Of a stretch of 30,950 nt of DNA, positions 14,109-21,750 are shown piece by piece. The stretch is from a virus. Position 1 is the first letter of the stretch, and every line of letters begins with the position of its first letter. A program made the translations under genes and the position numbers. Location of the stretch: IMG/VR virus record IMGVR_UViG_3300000553_003188, positions 3,634 through 34,583 of that record, one strand, 5' to 3'. The notes under the pieces are model-generated. The model did not search any database. It was given only the letters and a program-made list of their open reading frames with translations, and was not told the DNA's origin.

Positions 14109-15251
14109 TTATGTTCCTGCCATGATAATTGCGCGATTTACAACTGCTTCAACCAACTCAGGATCATGTCCTTCAGATTTCAACCTCTTCGAAATAGCCA
14201 CCCATGCACGGTCTCCCAATCCAACTTTCATAGTTTCATACATTTCAATTACAAACAAATTGCGTACACTCTCATCTATAGGCGCATTTATGTCGGTATT
14301 GTGTATGGTTTTATCATGAATATCCGGTGATTGTTTAGCCCATTGCAGAGGTGTTAGCCCAGCTTTGCTGCTTTTCCATGTTTGAAGCAGACTGTTCAGG
14401 TCAGTTTGATTACTTTTTTGTAAAACGTTTTGCATAATTTTGTTAACCACTGCGTCAGTTAGTGGTTTTCCTGTACGTCCGTACTTAACTAGTTCATTAC
14501 GCAGCATACCAACAGATTTAAGAACGTTGTGTTTTACCATTTGTTCAGATAGTGTTGCGGTTTGTATCCAGCTATCAGGAGTTTTACCAGTGTCGGCTAT
14601 AAACATATCATGCAACGATCTTGGTGTAATGTTATCGGTTCTGCAAATTGTTTGCATAACAGAATCAATATAATCGTAATCTAGGTTTTTACCAGCCTCT
14701 GCTGCGGTAATTAACTGTTTTTTAAGCTTTGACACACTTGATAATTTGCCGTTGTCCTCATTTACATCTTTACTTGCAAGTTCAGTCAATGCTGCTACCA
14801 TTGTATTAATAGTATTGGCCACTTGCTTAACGCTGTGTGCAGCACCTCGATAATTAACATCGGAGCCTGTTAAATCATCAGCAAGTTGTACAGCTTCTCT
14901 GGCAGCTTTTTTACGAAGTCCTGCCATAGTGTATCGTCCTGCACCACCTAGTATTAGTATTTCGCTTTTATTCATAGGGTCTGTAGGATCTAAATGATAG
15001 ACCACACCTTCTGCTACTGAGTTTTTTTCCAGCATGTTGTCTTGCATCGGAACATATGTTCCAAACAACGATTTCAAATTGTCAATTTGATCTTTAAGAT
15101 TTTGACTGTTTGGTATACTGTTACAAAGATTTACCAGTGCATTTAAATGACGGGCTATTTCCGGACCAACTTGTGTTACTGCATCCATATCAACCCCTAA
15201 TTTTGGAGTAATTAACGTTATTAAATGATTGTTAAGTTGGTCAAGGTTCAT
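14109..15251 (-). CDS. Hypothetical 380-aa protein, helical
   Basis: Not recognised. It is largely alpha-helical by composition, with SEILILGGAGRYTMAGLRKKAAREA near residue 85-110, and several Lys/Asn/Asp-rich helices after it. No signal peptide, membrane segment or enzyme motif is visible. GGAGA precedes the ATG well, and a late-type promoter lies about 25 nt upstream, so it is probably made late; a virion or assembly role is possible but not shown. A terminator sits between it and uvsE, so it is expressed on its own. Confidence 0.7.
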   Translation of the reverse strand: MNLDQLNNHLITLITPKLGVDMDAVTQVGPEIARHLNALVNLCNSIPNSQNLKDQIDNLKSLFGTYVPMQDNMLEKNSVAEGVVYHLDPTDPMNKSEILILGGAGRYTMAGLRKKAAREAVQLADDLTGSDVNYRGAAHSVKQVANTINTMVAALTELASKDVNEDNGKLSSVSKLKKQLITAAEAGKNLDYDYIDSVMQTICRTDNITPRSLHDMFIADTGKTPDSWIQTATLSEQMVKHNVLKSVGMLRNELVKYGRTGKPLTDAVVNKIMQNVLQKSNQTDLNSLLQTWKSSKAGLTPLQWAKQSPDIHDKTIHNTDINAPIDESVRNLFVIEMYETMKVGLGDRAWVAISKRLKSEGHDPELVEAVVNRAIIMAGT

Positions 15252-15274
15252 TTTGGTCTCCGATATGTACCTTG

Positions 15275-15282
15275 TATTTATT
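15275..15282 (-). promoter_or_regulatory. T4 late-type promoter for the 380-aa protein
   Basis: Minus-strand AATAAATA, one mismatch from consensus, just downstream of the uvsE terminator and about 24 nt before the start at 15251. Confidence 0.5.
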
Positions 15283-15289
15283 CTTCACG

Positions 15290-15320
15290 AAAAAGTCCGC
15301 AACAGTTTGCTGTTGCAGAC
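15290..15320 (-). terminator. Rho-independent terminator after uvsE
   Basis: On the minus strand GTCTGCAACAG pairs with CTGTTGCGGAC (11 bp, one G-T) around CAAA, followed by five T. It begins about 23 nt after the uvsE stop. Confidence 0.75.
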
Positions 15321-15342
15321 TTTTGAATGAAGACTGAAAAAA

Positions 15343-16383
15343 TTAAATATGCTGTGTTAACAGTTGATCAACCAGTTGCCGGCTTGCTAAATTTTTAGAT
15401 TTACTTTCTGCCATCATATCGCCCCACTCTAAATGTCCAAGTGCCCATGTATTTAAAATTCGATGATTATACATATTACTATGTGCTCTCAAATCTGTTT
15501 TTTTATATTTTTTCAATAAAATCTCAATATCTGGCATTGTAGTCATATAATTTTGTAAAATTTCCATTTTCGATTGGCTATAATGGAATACCGGGCGTTG
15601 TCCGCACCAACTATCTATTACTTTATGCAATCTGTCGTCAGATGGAGACAAATATTTTCCAGTTTTAATCCAATTATGATGCAAATCAACGACTAGACCA
15701 GCTTTATCACCGACAAGTAGAATGTCATCTAACCCTGCTTGGTATTCATCGTTTTCAATGGTTAATGCATATCGAAGCTCTGTGCTCAACCTGTTCCATG
15801 TAGCGTTAAACCCATCAACGCCGAGTCTACCGCTTAGATGTACGTTAATTTTAAAATCTAATTTTGATTTACAGAACCCCATCTGGGATGCCATTGTTGC
15901 ATGATATTCAAGTTCTTCTATACTTCTAGTGACTACATCCGGTTTATCAGACACTATACAACAAAACTGTCCAGGGTGAAAGCTTAGACGAATGTTATGT
16001 TCTCTTGCAAATTTGCCAATTTTGTCAAACTCTTTCTCGCAATATGTTTTAACAGCAGCTTGCTGCCAAAAATATCCATATGAGGGCTCTGTATACATTG
16101 GTAACAAATCGCTGCTGAGACGTAGCATACGCATTTCTGATGAAAAATCTGCAACGCGACCAAGCAAACGCTGCACACTTGCGAGGTTGTGTTGCATAAC
16201 CGACCAAAGTTTTGCTTCTGCGGCATCTCGAGATTGGCGATTTAACCAAGCCACGGTTGTACCGCCGGTGTTTAACAAACTTTCAAGTTCTTTTACTTGC
16301 TTAGTTTTTTTCACATCCGCATTTTCAAGATATTTGCAGGCAAATCCTACTCTTTGTTGCATGTCTGTAACCATTCCGGCCAA
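15343..16383 (-). CDS. uvsE: UV-damage endonuclease (UvdE/UvsE)
   Basis: A TIM-barrel UV-damage endonuclease that nicks DNA 5' of UV photoproducts and other lesions. Family landmarks are in order: MLRLSSDLLPMY, IRLSFHPGQF, NVHLSGR, LTIENDEY, LVVDLHHNWI, FHYSQ and LRAHSNMY, with the His, Glu and Asp metal ligands present. Bacterial UvdE is about 300 residues; this one has 346 from the first Met, and MQQRVGFACKYL (start at 16362) may be the true start since homology begins there. The gene overlaps the end of the small gene upstream by either 37 or 16 nt. It is closed by a good terminator. In a surface-ocean phage it would repair sunlight damage. Confidence 0.92.
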   Translation of the reverse strand: MAGMVTDMQQRVGFACKYLENADVKKTKQVKELESLLNTGGTTVAWLNRQSRDAAEAKLWSVMQHNLASVQRLLGRVADFSSEMRMLRLSSDLLPMYTEPSYGYFWQQAAVKTYCEKEFDKIGKFAREHNIRLSFHPGQFCCIVSDKPDVVTRSIEELEYHATMASQMGFCKSKLDFKINVHLSGRLGVDGFNATWNRLSTELRYALTIENDEYQAGLDDILLVGDKAGLVVDLHHNWIKTGKYLSPSDDRLHKVIDSWCGQRPVFHYSQSKMEILQNYMTTMPDIEILLKKYKKTDLRAHSNMYNHRILNTWALGHLEWGDMMAESKSKNLASRQLVDQLLTQHI

Positions 16384-16676
16384 GCCAGTTGTACTAACGT
16401 CATATCACCCTCATATTCGAAGTAAAGTGTCATAGCATGCGGCAGTTCGCTGGTAACTACACACACATCACCGTTGCATTGTTGTTCAACAAACCTGCGT
16501 AATTTAACCAAAGTGTAGCGGTGTTTCCACCAAAAATCTCCCCAATACCAATTTACACAGTAAGGGAACAACTCGTTAGGCCAGACACTGCTTCTCCTAT
16601 CATAAAATAGAAGATCATTAGGAATTATATGCGGATCATGTTTTGTCACTGTTTGGAATACAATATATTTTCCCAT
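16347..16676 (-). CDS. Small hypothetical protein of the LTWG-end family (diverged)
   Basis: 109 residues, unrecognised. Rich in Trp, Tyr and Phe. Near the C-terminus MTLVQLAWPEW resembles MSLLLLTWG and RALFILTWL at the ends of the two upstream small proteins, suggesting common descent. AGGAT lies at a proper distance from the ATG. It overlaps the start of uvsE, implying coupled translation. Small phage proteins with a terminal xFxLxWG motif are common in T4-like marine phages; their role is unknown. Confidence 0.6.
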   Translation of the reverse strand: MGKYIVFQTVTKHDPHIIPNDLLFYDRRSSVWPNELFPYCVNWYWGDFWWKHRYTLVKLRRFVEQQCNGDVCVVTSELPHAMTLYFEYEGDMTLVQLAWPEWLQTCNKE

Positions 16677-16695
16677 GCGCTATCCTAACACAACT

Positions 16696-16932
16696 TTAAC
16701 CCCAAGTCAACAACAAAAGTGACATGTGAGGTCCATATTTTATAACAACTTCTTTTTTTGAGGTCATAGAATTTCTATGGAATGTAGAACGAACGTACCA
16801 AATACTGTGCCAACCATGGCTTCGTCCAATAGTAGTCTTACACCATTTTGTTATTGCAACAAGCTCGTCGTGATTACAGGGCAAGAACACTCGAACCGTA
16901 CATCCATCTACAGTGTCTAACCTGTTTTCCAC
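16696..16932 (-). CDS. Small hypothetical protein ending LLLTWG
   Basis: 78 residues, starting with GTG just 4 nt after the stop of the upstream gene. VRVFLPCNHDELVAITKWCK and KKEVVIKYGPHMSLLLLTWG are the two recognisable blocks, and the latter matches the C-terminus of the neighbour. No Shine-Dalgarno is obvious, so it may depend on translational coupling. Function unknown. Confidence 0.6.
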   Translation of the reverse strand: MENRLDTVDGCTVRVFLPCNHDELVAITKWCKTTIGRSHGWHSIWYVRSTFHRNSMTSKKEVVIKYGPHMSLLLLTWG

Positions 16933-16936
16933 AAAA

Positions 16937-17239
16937 TTACAACCACGTTAATATGAACAACGCACGATGTTGTTTGCGATCAAACCAAAAAAGGTATTGT
17001 GAATTATCAAGCTCGTGTACGAAATCTTCCCAATAGCCGTCAAAGTAGTCTATATATCCTTCTAAAGCCTCAACCAGAATGTTACCTCCCCGAGGCTCGT
17101 CAAACTGATCTCTACACCATTCTTTCATAAGGTGCAGCTTATCCATCTTTTCAGGAGGAATTTCTACACAATGATTTAACACCCAGCAAATTAGGTCAGG
17201 ACGAGGATATCTGGTAAATTGGGTTGGAGTGTATTTCAT
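16937..17239 (-). CDS. Small hypothetical protein ending ILTWL
   Basis: 100 residues, unrecognised. Acidic and aromatic middle (YIDYFDGYWEDF) and a C-terminus RKQHRALFILTWL matching the following gene's KYGPHMSLLLLTWG. The ATG overlaps the TGA of the upstream membrane protein (ATGA). First of three related small genes leading to uvsE. Confidence 0.62.
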   Translation of the reverse strand: MKYTPTQFTRYPRPDLICWVLNHCVEIPPEKMDKLHLMKEWCRDQFDEPRGGNILVEALEGYIDYFDGYWEDFVHELDNSQYLFWFDRKQHRALFILTWL

Positions 17240-17412
17240 AGTTTAGGTTCAATTTTTTGTTTGTAGGTCACTTTATGTTTGCGATAATGCAGCCAATATC
17301 GTACCCTACTGTATAAATTTACAAGCTGTTTACATGCTGTCCACGCTATACCTGTAGCTAATCCGGCAACAGGTATTAAACACAACAGAGATAAAAATTT
17401 ATAGTCAACCAT
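17236..17412 (-). CDS. Small membrane protein, 58 aa
   Basis: A short gene below the usual ORF length cut. It reads MVDYKFLSLLCLIPVAGLA, then TGIAWTACKQLVNLY, then a basic tail (RVRYWLHYRKHKVTYKQK). One hydrophobic segment of about 20 residues with a positively charged C-terminus suggests an inner-membrane protein with the tail in the cytoplasm. The start follows the ligase stop by 2 nt and its stop overlaps the next start (ATGA), a strong sign that it is real. Function unknown. Confidence 0.7.
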   Translation of the reverse strand: MVDYKFLSLLCLIPVAGLATGIAWTACKQLVNLYSRVRYWLHYRKHKVTYKQKIEPKL

Positions 17413-17414
17413 GA

Positions 17415-18359
17415 CTAGATTTTTTCACCAGGTTCCCAACCACGAAACCGCATAAACACAGGAAATCGCATGCTGTATAAATTGTTACTAGCTTGATTAA
17501 GGGTAAGTGCGTCGCATTTGATCTCACCAATTCGACCTTTGATTGTGGTTCTATTTTGCCAAATAGCGTCCCTCAACTCGTCGCTGTATCCGCTGCCGAC
17601 GCTGGTTTGAATGTGTTTGCCGTTGTCTACTCCTGCAAAAACACATGCGCCCATGGTGTGTTCATATTTGCTACCAGGCGTGCCAGCTACTACATCAACC
17701 AATTCCAGATCGATTGTGACAAAAGGCTTAATTTTCAACCAAGCGTCGGTACGTGTAGTCTCATAAGATGCAGCAGGGTCTTTGATCATAATTCCCTCAT
17801 ATCCAGCTGCTACAGTATCTCTGTTAAATTCGGCAAATGTTGCTTGACCTTCAGCAGTATCCAAATTTACCCAAAGCTTTGGTACAACATAAACACTACC
17901 ATTGGAAATTTCATTCAATAGAGGTTGAAATTCAACCAATGCTGCATGACGTTGTGTTTGAGTTAGTGTGCATTCGCCGGCTTGAAAGTCATCTAATGGC
18001 AAACAGTCAAATAATGCCAGCTTAGCATCGGTTGTATCAACGTCATCTTTGCGATTGAGCTGTGACATCAAAGCTTGAAAACTACGGCTTACCATCTCAC
18101 CGTCAAATACCATACTGGTAGTAATGGTAGGCAATAGTTTTGCCAGCTGCGATGCAATGTGTGGAAAATTTTCATTTAGATGACCGTCACGACTATATTG
18201 CGTAACAGTATTTTTATTTTTATCTAGAATGCTGATGATTCGACAATTATGAACTAGAACATTATTAGCAAAAAAATTACTAACATTTTCAACTTCTAAA
18301 TCATAACGATCAAACTGCTCAGTAATTTCTTCGATCGCCGTAATTGTAACAAACGTCAT
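17415..18359 (-). CDS. 30: DNA ligase C-terminal fragment with intein C-half
   Basis: C-terminal part of a T4-type ATP-dependent DNA ligase. Residues 1-38 are an intein C-half (YDLEVENVSNFFANNVLVHN), and the extein begins CRIISILD. After splicing the active-site motif I becomes KLDG-CR. The extein contains motif III (MVFDGEMVS), motif IV (EGIMIKDP) and motif V (AWLKIKPF), and ends with the OB-fold-like part (AGTPGSKYEHTMGACVF, GSGYSDELRD). N-extein 174 plus C-extein 276 gives about 450 residues, near T4 gp30 (487). GAGGA overlaps the stop of the endonuclease upstream. Splicing itself is inferred. Confidence 0.93.
   Translation of the reverse strand: MTFVTITAIEEITEQFDRYDLEVENVSNFFANNVLVHNCRIISILDKNKNTVTQYSRDGHLNENFPHIASQLAKLLPTITTSMVFDGEMVSRSFQALMSQLNRKDDVDTTDAKLALFDCLPLDDFQAGECTLTQTQRHAALVEFQPLLNEISNGSVYVVPKLWVNLDTAEGQATFAEFNRDTVAAGYEGIMIKDPAASYETTRTDAWLKIKPFVTIDLELVDVVAGTPGSKYEHTMGACVFAGVDNGKHIQTSVGSGYSDELRDAIWQNRTTIKGRIGEIKCDALTLNQASNNLYSMRFPVFMRFRGWEPGEKI
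18246..18359 (-). mobile_element. Split intein C-half (Int-C, 38 aa) in DNA ligase
   Basis: Thirty-eight residues ending NNVLVHN before Cys+1, with the YDLEVENVSNFFA block typical of intein motif F. The partner N-half ends the upstream ligase fragment. It has its own ATG and ribosome binding site, as a naturally split intein requires. Confidence 0.9.
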
Positions 18360-18369
18360 AATATTTTCC

Positions 18370-19254
18370 TCAATACGAGTTAGTTAGGTTGACGGTATTG
18401 TATATTAATTCTTTAACTTTGTCAAAGCTTTTTTTAATGTCAATTTCCCATATCGTGATAACTGTCACATTAAATGATTCTATATGCTCCTGTCGCAACT
18501 TATCATTTTCCCAAATTTCTTGGGCAGTAGTAGGACCAATATGTAATTGAATGATATCACTTGGATAATATACTCTCGAGTCAGCATGCCAGTAGGTACC
18601 AAATATTTCTATCACAATTCTATATTGTTGCATCCATATATCAACTATAGGGGAATATATTCTGTTATTTTTACTACGCTTTTTAGGAAATAAATTGGGA
18701 ATTTCGTTTTCGTGTAAAATACCTTGATCAAGTAACCAGTTTGACAACTTTTGATGCGGTTTTGTTAACATATGCTTGTCTGTAGACCGAGGTAGGTACC
18801 GAGCGTTAGAAACACCATATTTTTCCAAAAGAGTTGTTATTATTTTGTCTTTTATTTCTGCCCTTTGAAAAGGATTGTCAACCCCATGCCTATCTTGATT
18901 GGTTGATACCTTTTTTTCTTTTATTGAAGTTGATTTAGAAACATTATCAACTCCGTACCTTTGTTCTACAGTTGATTTATATTGTTCTCGTGTTGATAAT
19001 AAGTTTGCAGATTCTTTAATACTCATAGTGGTAATTCCATTTATTCTGCACCAATCTCGTAAATGTGCTCCACTAATTTTAATTCCAGCCCATTCTTCGC
19101 TTGTTTGTTCCATTCTATAGATTGGCATTTTTTCAACTATCAACATTTGTCTTAACAGGCTTTCAAAAGGCTCTAATCGTGCCTGACTTTTCATAGTTCT
19201 ACAATAATGCCTATTACTAATATTTGTTTTTTTACAAAATTTACAATACGACAT
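18370..19254 (-). CDS. Free-standing EDxHD/Vsr-like homing endonuclease between ligase halves
   Basis: About 294 residues from the ATG at 19254, which has AGGT upstream; a TTG at 19269 is less likely. The N-terminus holds a small zinc-binding motif (Cys4, Cys7, His16, Cys18). The middle has repeats around YGVDN, HGVDNPFQ and YGVSNARY, a module seen in other phage homing nucleases. The C-terminal core reads PIVDIWMQQYRIVIEIFGTYWHAD, then TAQEIWENDKLRQEH and VTVITIWEIDIKK, matching motif for motif the nuclease at 749-1792. It sits exactly between the two ligase intein halves. Role inferred: homing of the fractured ligase allele. Confidence 0.87.
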   Translation of the reverse strand: MSYCKFCKKTNISNRHYCRTMKSQARLEPFESLLRQMLIVEKMPIYRMEQTSEEWAGIKISGAHLRDWCRINGITTMSIKESANLLSTREQYKSTVEQRYGVDNVSKSTSIKEKKVSTNQDRHGVDNPFQRAEIKDKIITTLLEKYGVSNARYLPRSTDKHMLTKPHQKLSNWLLDQGILHENEIPNLFPKKRSKNNRIYSPIVDIWMQQYRIVIEIFGTYWHADSRVYYPSDIIQLHIGPTTAQEIWENDKLRQEHIESFNVTVITIWEIDIKKSFDKVKELIYNTVNLTNSY

Positions 19255-19282
19255 AAAAATACCTGCCAAGTTTATTATACCG

Positions 19283-19290
19283 TATTTATC
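19283..19290 (-). promoter_or_regulatory. T4 late-type promoter for the ligase homing endonuclease
   Basis: Minus-strand GATAAATA, one mismatch from TATAAATA, about 28 nt before the ATG at 19254. Its position mirrors that of the promoter at 1815 in the polymerase cassette. Confidence 0.5.
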
Positions 19291-19319
19291 ACAGACTATA
19301 AACTTGATGGTGTATTACT

Positions 19320-20159
19320 TTATTTTTCCAGCAATTTATCACCAACTTTTAGTAAATCAACCCTTCGCCAACATTTAATATTTGGTAACCATACCCTATG
19401 ATTACCAGTTAATGGCGGCAATAGTTTACCATTTTCTAATGTAATGCGATACCATTTAATTGTGTCATCATTAATATCCTTGGCATTTTTGGCCCAGTTT
19501 GTTATAGTATTAAACTCAATTTTACCAGTTAAGGTATTAAAGGATTTAATTTTACCAGATATTTTATTATCAACAACTTCAGCGATGGATATTGTTTGTC
19601 CATCATCAAATTCAATTTCCCATTGTGCCGATAAACATCCGTCTAGCTTCATATCAAGAAATTTTGGTCCAGTCATTTTTTTGGGAAAGTCTTCACCATT
19701 TTTTGCAAGCTGACAAGAAAAAACAGGAATGATGTATTTGCGAGCGTCATCACCATTTTTTTCCAAAACTTTGTTGATGGTGATTTTTGTAACGCCACAT
19801 TTTAAATTTTTCAGTAATATACGACGATAAAATCCGTTCCAATGATAAACAGACGCAGCATCTGCTGCTGCGCGTAAAACATCGCGTGCAGTGTTTCCTG
19901 TAAATTGCCGTGTTTCAAGTTTGTGTGCGAGATCAGTAAATTTCTGCCAGGTTAATGATGGAACAAAGTCGGGGTCCTCGTCATCCTCTATCAGAGGTAC
20001 TTTCTTAACTCCGTATGTGCGAAGTGAGTCTAGTGCCATGAGCGATCCCTGGAAGAACTCAATAATTTTGAGATCCCATGCAGATTGAATGATACGCTCT
20101 TTATCTAAACGGCTTGTTGTGGCTTCAAGAGCTAACACAACATCTGCAGCTGATTGCAT
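19320..20159 (-). CDS. 30: DNA ligase N-terminal fragment with intein N-half
   Basis: N-terminal part of a T4-type ATP-dependent DNA ligase (residues 1-174) plus a 105-residue intein N-half. Similarities to T4 gp30 include RQFTGNTARDVL (T4 RKLTGNAAIEEL) and LLKNLKCGVTKITINKV (T4 RDLECGASVSIANKV). It ends at the catalytic lysine motif KLDG (Lys171), then the intein starts at Cys175. AAGGAG precedes the ATG, and a sigma70-like promoter lies just upstream. This fragment alone lacks motifs III to V and cannot ligate. Confidence 0.94.
   Translation of the reverse strand: MQSAADVVLALEATTSRLDKERIIQSAWDLKIIEFFQGSLMALDSLRTYGVKKVPLIEDDEDPDFVPSLTWQKFTDLAHKLETRQFTGNTARDVLRAAADAASVYHWNGFYRRILLKNLKCGVTKITINKVLEKNGDDARKYIIPVFSCQLAKNGEDFPKKMTGPKFLDMKLDGCLSAQWEIEFDDGQTISIAEVVDNKISGKIKSFNTLTGKIEFNTITNWAKNAKDINDDTIKWYRITLENGKLLPPLTGNHRVWLPNIKCWRRVDLLKVGDKLLEK
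19323..19637 (-). mobile_element. Split intein N-half (Int-N, 105 aa) in DNA ligase motif I
   Basis: Begins CLSAQWEIEFDDGQTISIAEV (block A) directly after KLDG and contains TGNHRVWLPN (block B, T-x-N-H form), ending LLKVGDKLLEK and a stop. Nucleophile Cys1, with Cys+1 on the partner extein. Together with the 38-residue C-half it is a 143-residue mini-intein. Confidence 0.9.
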
Positions 20160-20185
20160 TTGGGTATCTCCTTATTTGTGAGTGA

Positions 20186-20213
20186 ACTATAACATAACAA
20201 CTATATATGTCAA
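20186..20213 (-). promoter_or_regulatory. Sigma70-like promoter for DNA ligase
   Basis: Minus strand TTGACA (20213-20208), 16-nt spacer, TATAGT (20191-20186), then AAGGAG and the ligase ATG at 20159. A near-consensus host-type promoter, fitting early expression of a replication gene. Confidence 0.65.
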
Positions 20214-20216
20214 CAG

Positions 20217-20796
20217 CTAAGAGACTAACTTTGCGGTTGGTTGGGTCCATAGACCATATCTCCCCCGCCGAAGCGAAGGAAAATGTTTTGCGAAAAACCC
20301 TGCGTACAGGCAGTTTCCACAGATCGGTTTTCATGCTTGATAGTTGTCTATCGCTGGCGGTTGCCCGGTACCAGCATCACATGCACATCTTGAACAGTTG
20401 TTCAGCAGCGGAAAGCATACAAGGGAACCAATCAACCTTGTATGTTCTTGATCGTTATCAATGGTAGATAGAGCGATCCGTTATTAACCCATGCATAACA
20501 TGGCGCGAGAATTTATCAACCTATTCCTGATCTTGGTTGTTGTATTCCGGGTTCGGGCTGGAGATATTTTCACCACGAGGACAGCCGATACTTCCCGGTC
20601 GAGCGAGTGATGCGCTCATTTGTTTGGGTTCCTGATGCGCCAGCATCCCTTCCCCACGCAGATTCCATTTACTGCGATATCTTATCACTTTAAGGTCTAA
20701 TACAATCCAATAAACATTATATGATCGCAAATCAAAACAGTAGCCTGATGCAATAGCATCCCTTCCGCAAGTGGTTACCAACTACCACCATCTCAG
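20217..20796 (-). ncRNA. Candidate large structured RNA (about 580 nt), class unknown
   Basis: This stretch has no credible gene on either strand yet is rich in paired elements on the minus strand. Closing helices: CTGAGA (20796-20791) with TCTTAG (20222-20217), and GTTGGT with ACCAAC just inside. Internal hairpins include TCCTTCGC-TTCG-GCGGGGGA (20261-20280, UUCG loop), GCTGG...CGG-GCAA-CCG...CCAGC (20353-20375, GNRA loop), a 9-bp CATACAAGG stem (20416-20444), and nested CCGGG/CCCGG and GGCTG/CAGCC (20547-20598). A motif of GGAAGG-GATGC-N4-GCATC-AGG occurs twice (20744-20766 and 20631-20653). The loop types favour the minus strand. Size and phage setting recall ROOL and GOLLD RNAs, but I cannot assign a class. 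The ligase promoter follows directly. Confidence 0.6.
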
Positions 20797-20853
20797 TTCA
20801 TCTTATAAGTAGAGTGAATAATATTGTGCCTGTGATGGGTATAGCAATAAAGC

Positions 20854-20888
20854 ATTATGTGGTGGGATATTGACTCCCACCACATAAT
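20854..20888. terminator. 14-bp perfect hairpin after the gene ending at 20891
   Basis: ATTATGTGGTGGGA and TCCCACCACATAAT pair perfectly around TATTGAC. It lies 2 nt past the stop of the minus-strand gene and before the candidate RNA. No T-tract follows on either strand, so it may be a 3'-end stabiliser or processing site rather than a classic terminator. Confidence 0.55.
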
Positions 20889-20890
20889 TA

Positions 20891-21745
20891 TTAAGGTTTC
20901 CAACCTGGGGGTGTAGCACACCCTGTTGAAAACGCTGAGCTACTATATGCGGGGAATGGATCAGCTTTATACTGAACATCGTGTTTTTTATGTAGTTTTA
21001 TGCCCATCTTTTCTAAATTCTTTGCAGTATTATAATAGATGACCATGATTGCGTCTGGTTGAGTTGGATTATTGCGCCTAAATTGAGTAGTTACGGTTTC
21101 CCAATCTGTAGCTTTACCAAAACCAGTGCCAACTTCTTGGCTTACATAATTTAGGTTAGCTACTTGTCTGTAGTTTAGTTCTGGAGTGTTTAGTGTTTGT
21201 TGCAAGTTTCCTGTATTTGCTGTTGCAGCCTGTACTGCCGCAGCGCGTATGGCAGTGTTGTTTGCAACACTGCTATACACCCAAGATGCTGATACTCCTG
21301 GATGTCCGTTGTGCGGAAATACCGTAGCGACATCGGAAAACACACTTGGTATCTCCTGATATTCTTGAAACACCATAGCTCCGATAACACCTGTATTGGT
21401 AGTAGAGCCACCTATACTGTTTACATAGCTATCCCTGCTACGGCTGAAGTAAAACTCAGCAGCCTGATTGTTGTTGAGTTTCCAACCCGGTACTGAAATT
21501 GTTTGACCGCTAGCTATTACGTAGCCTTGGCTGTTCAACCCTGCCGGTTTGCCTTCAAGTACATCTAAACCATCGACACTAAGAATAAACAACGCACGTT
21601 GATGAGATCTATTAGTTAAATCAATTGTGTAATTATTACCTTCACGACCTTCAATCCAAATAGAACCGTTGTGATAATATTCGTCGGCGGGTCTGCGTCC
21701 TAGTGGGCGTATTAACAGTTCGTATTGTTTAGCTGAATCAAACAT
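20891..21745 (-). CDS. Conserved hypothetical protein (EGKPAG family)
   Basis: 284 residues of unknown function. The first half contains YELLIRPLGRR, IWIEGREGNNYTIDLTNRS, ALFILSVDGLDVLEGKPAG and GYVIASGQTISVPGWKLN, a beta-rich pattern I recall from conserved hypothetical proteins in bacteria and large phages. NTGVIGAMVFQE follows, then a variable Ala/Asn-rich part. No signal peptide. AAGGAA precedes the ATG at good spacing. It follows the VWA gene by 5 nt, so the two are co-transcribed and may interact. Confidence 0.68.
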   Translation of the reverse strand: MFDSAKQYELLIRPLGRRPADEYYHNGSIWIEGREGNNYTIDLTNRSHQRALFILSVDGLDVLEGKPAGLNSQGYVIASGQTISVPGWKLNNNQAAEFYFSRSRDSYVNSIGGSTTNTGVIGAMVFQEYQEIPSVFSDVATVFPHNGHPGVSASWVYSSVANNTAIRAAAVQAATANTGNLQQTLNTPELNYRQVANLNYVSQEVGTGFGKATDWETVTTQFRRNNPTQPDAIMVIYYNTAKNLEKMGIKLHKKHDVQYKADPFPAYSSSAFSTGCATPPGWKP

Positions 21746-21750
21746 GATGA

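Noticed and set aside
20161-20853. Short ORFs on both strands of the candidate RNA region
   Set aside because: They lack ribosome binding sites and protein-like composition, and hairpin arms run across them.
20161-20890. tRNA genes in the non-coding stretch
   Set aside because: Sequences resembling TTCG loops were checked, but no cloverleaf with acceptor, anticodon and T arms could be built.
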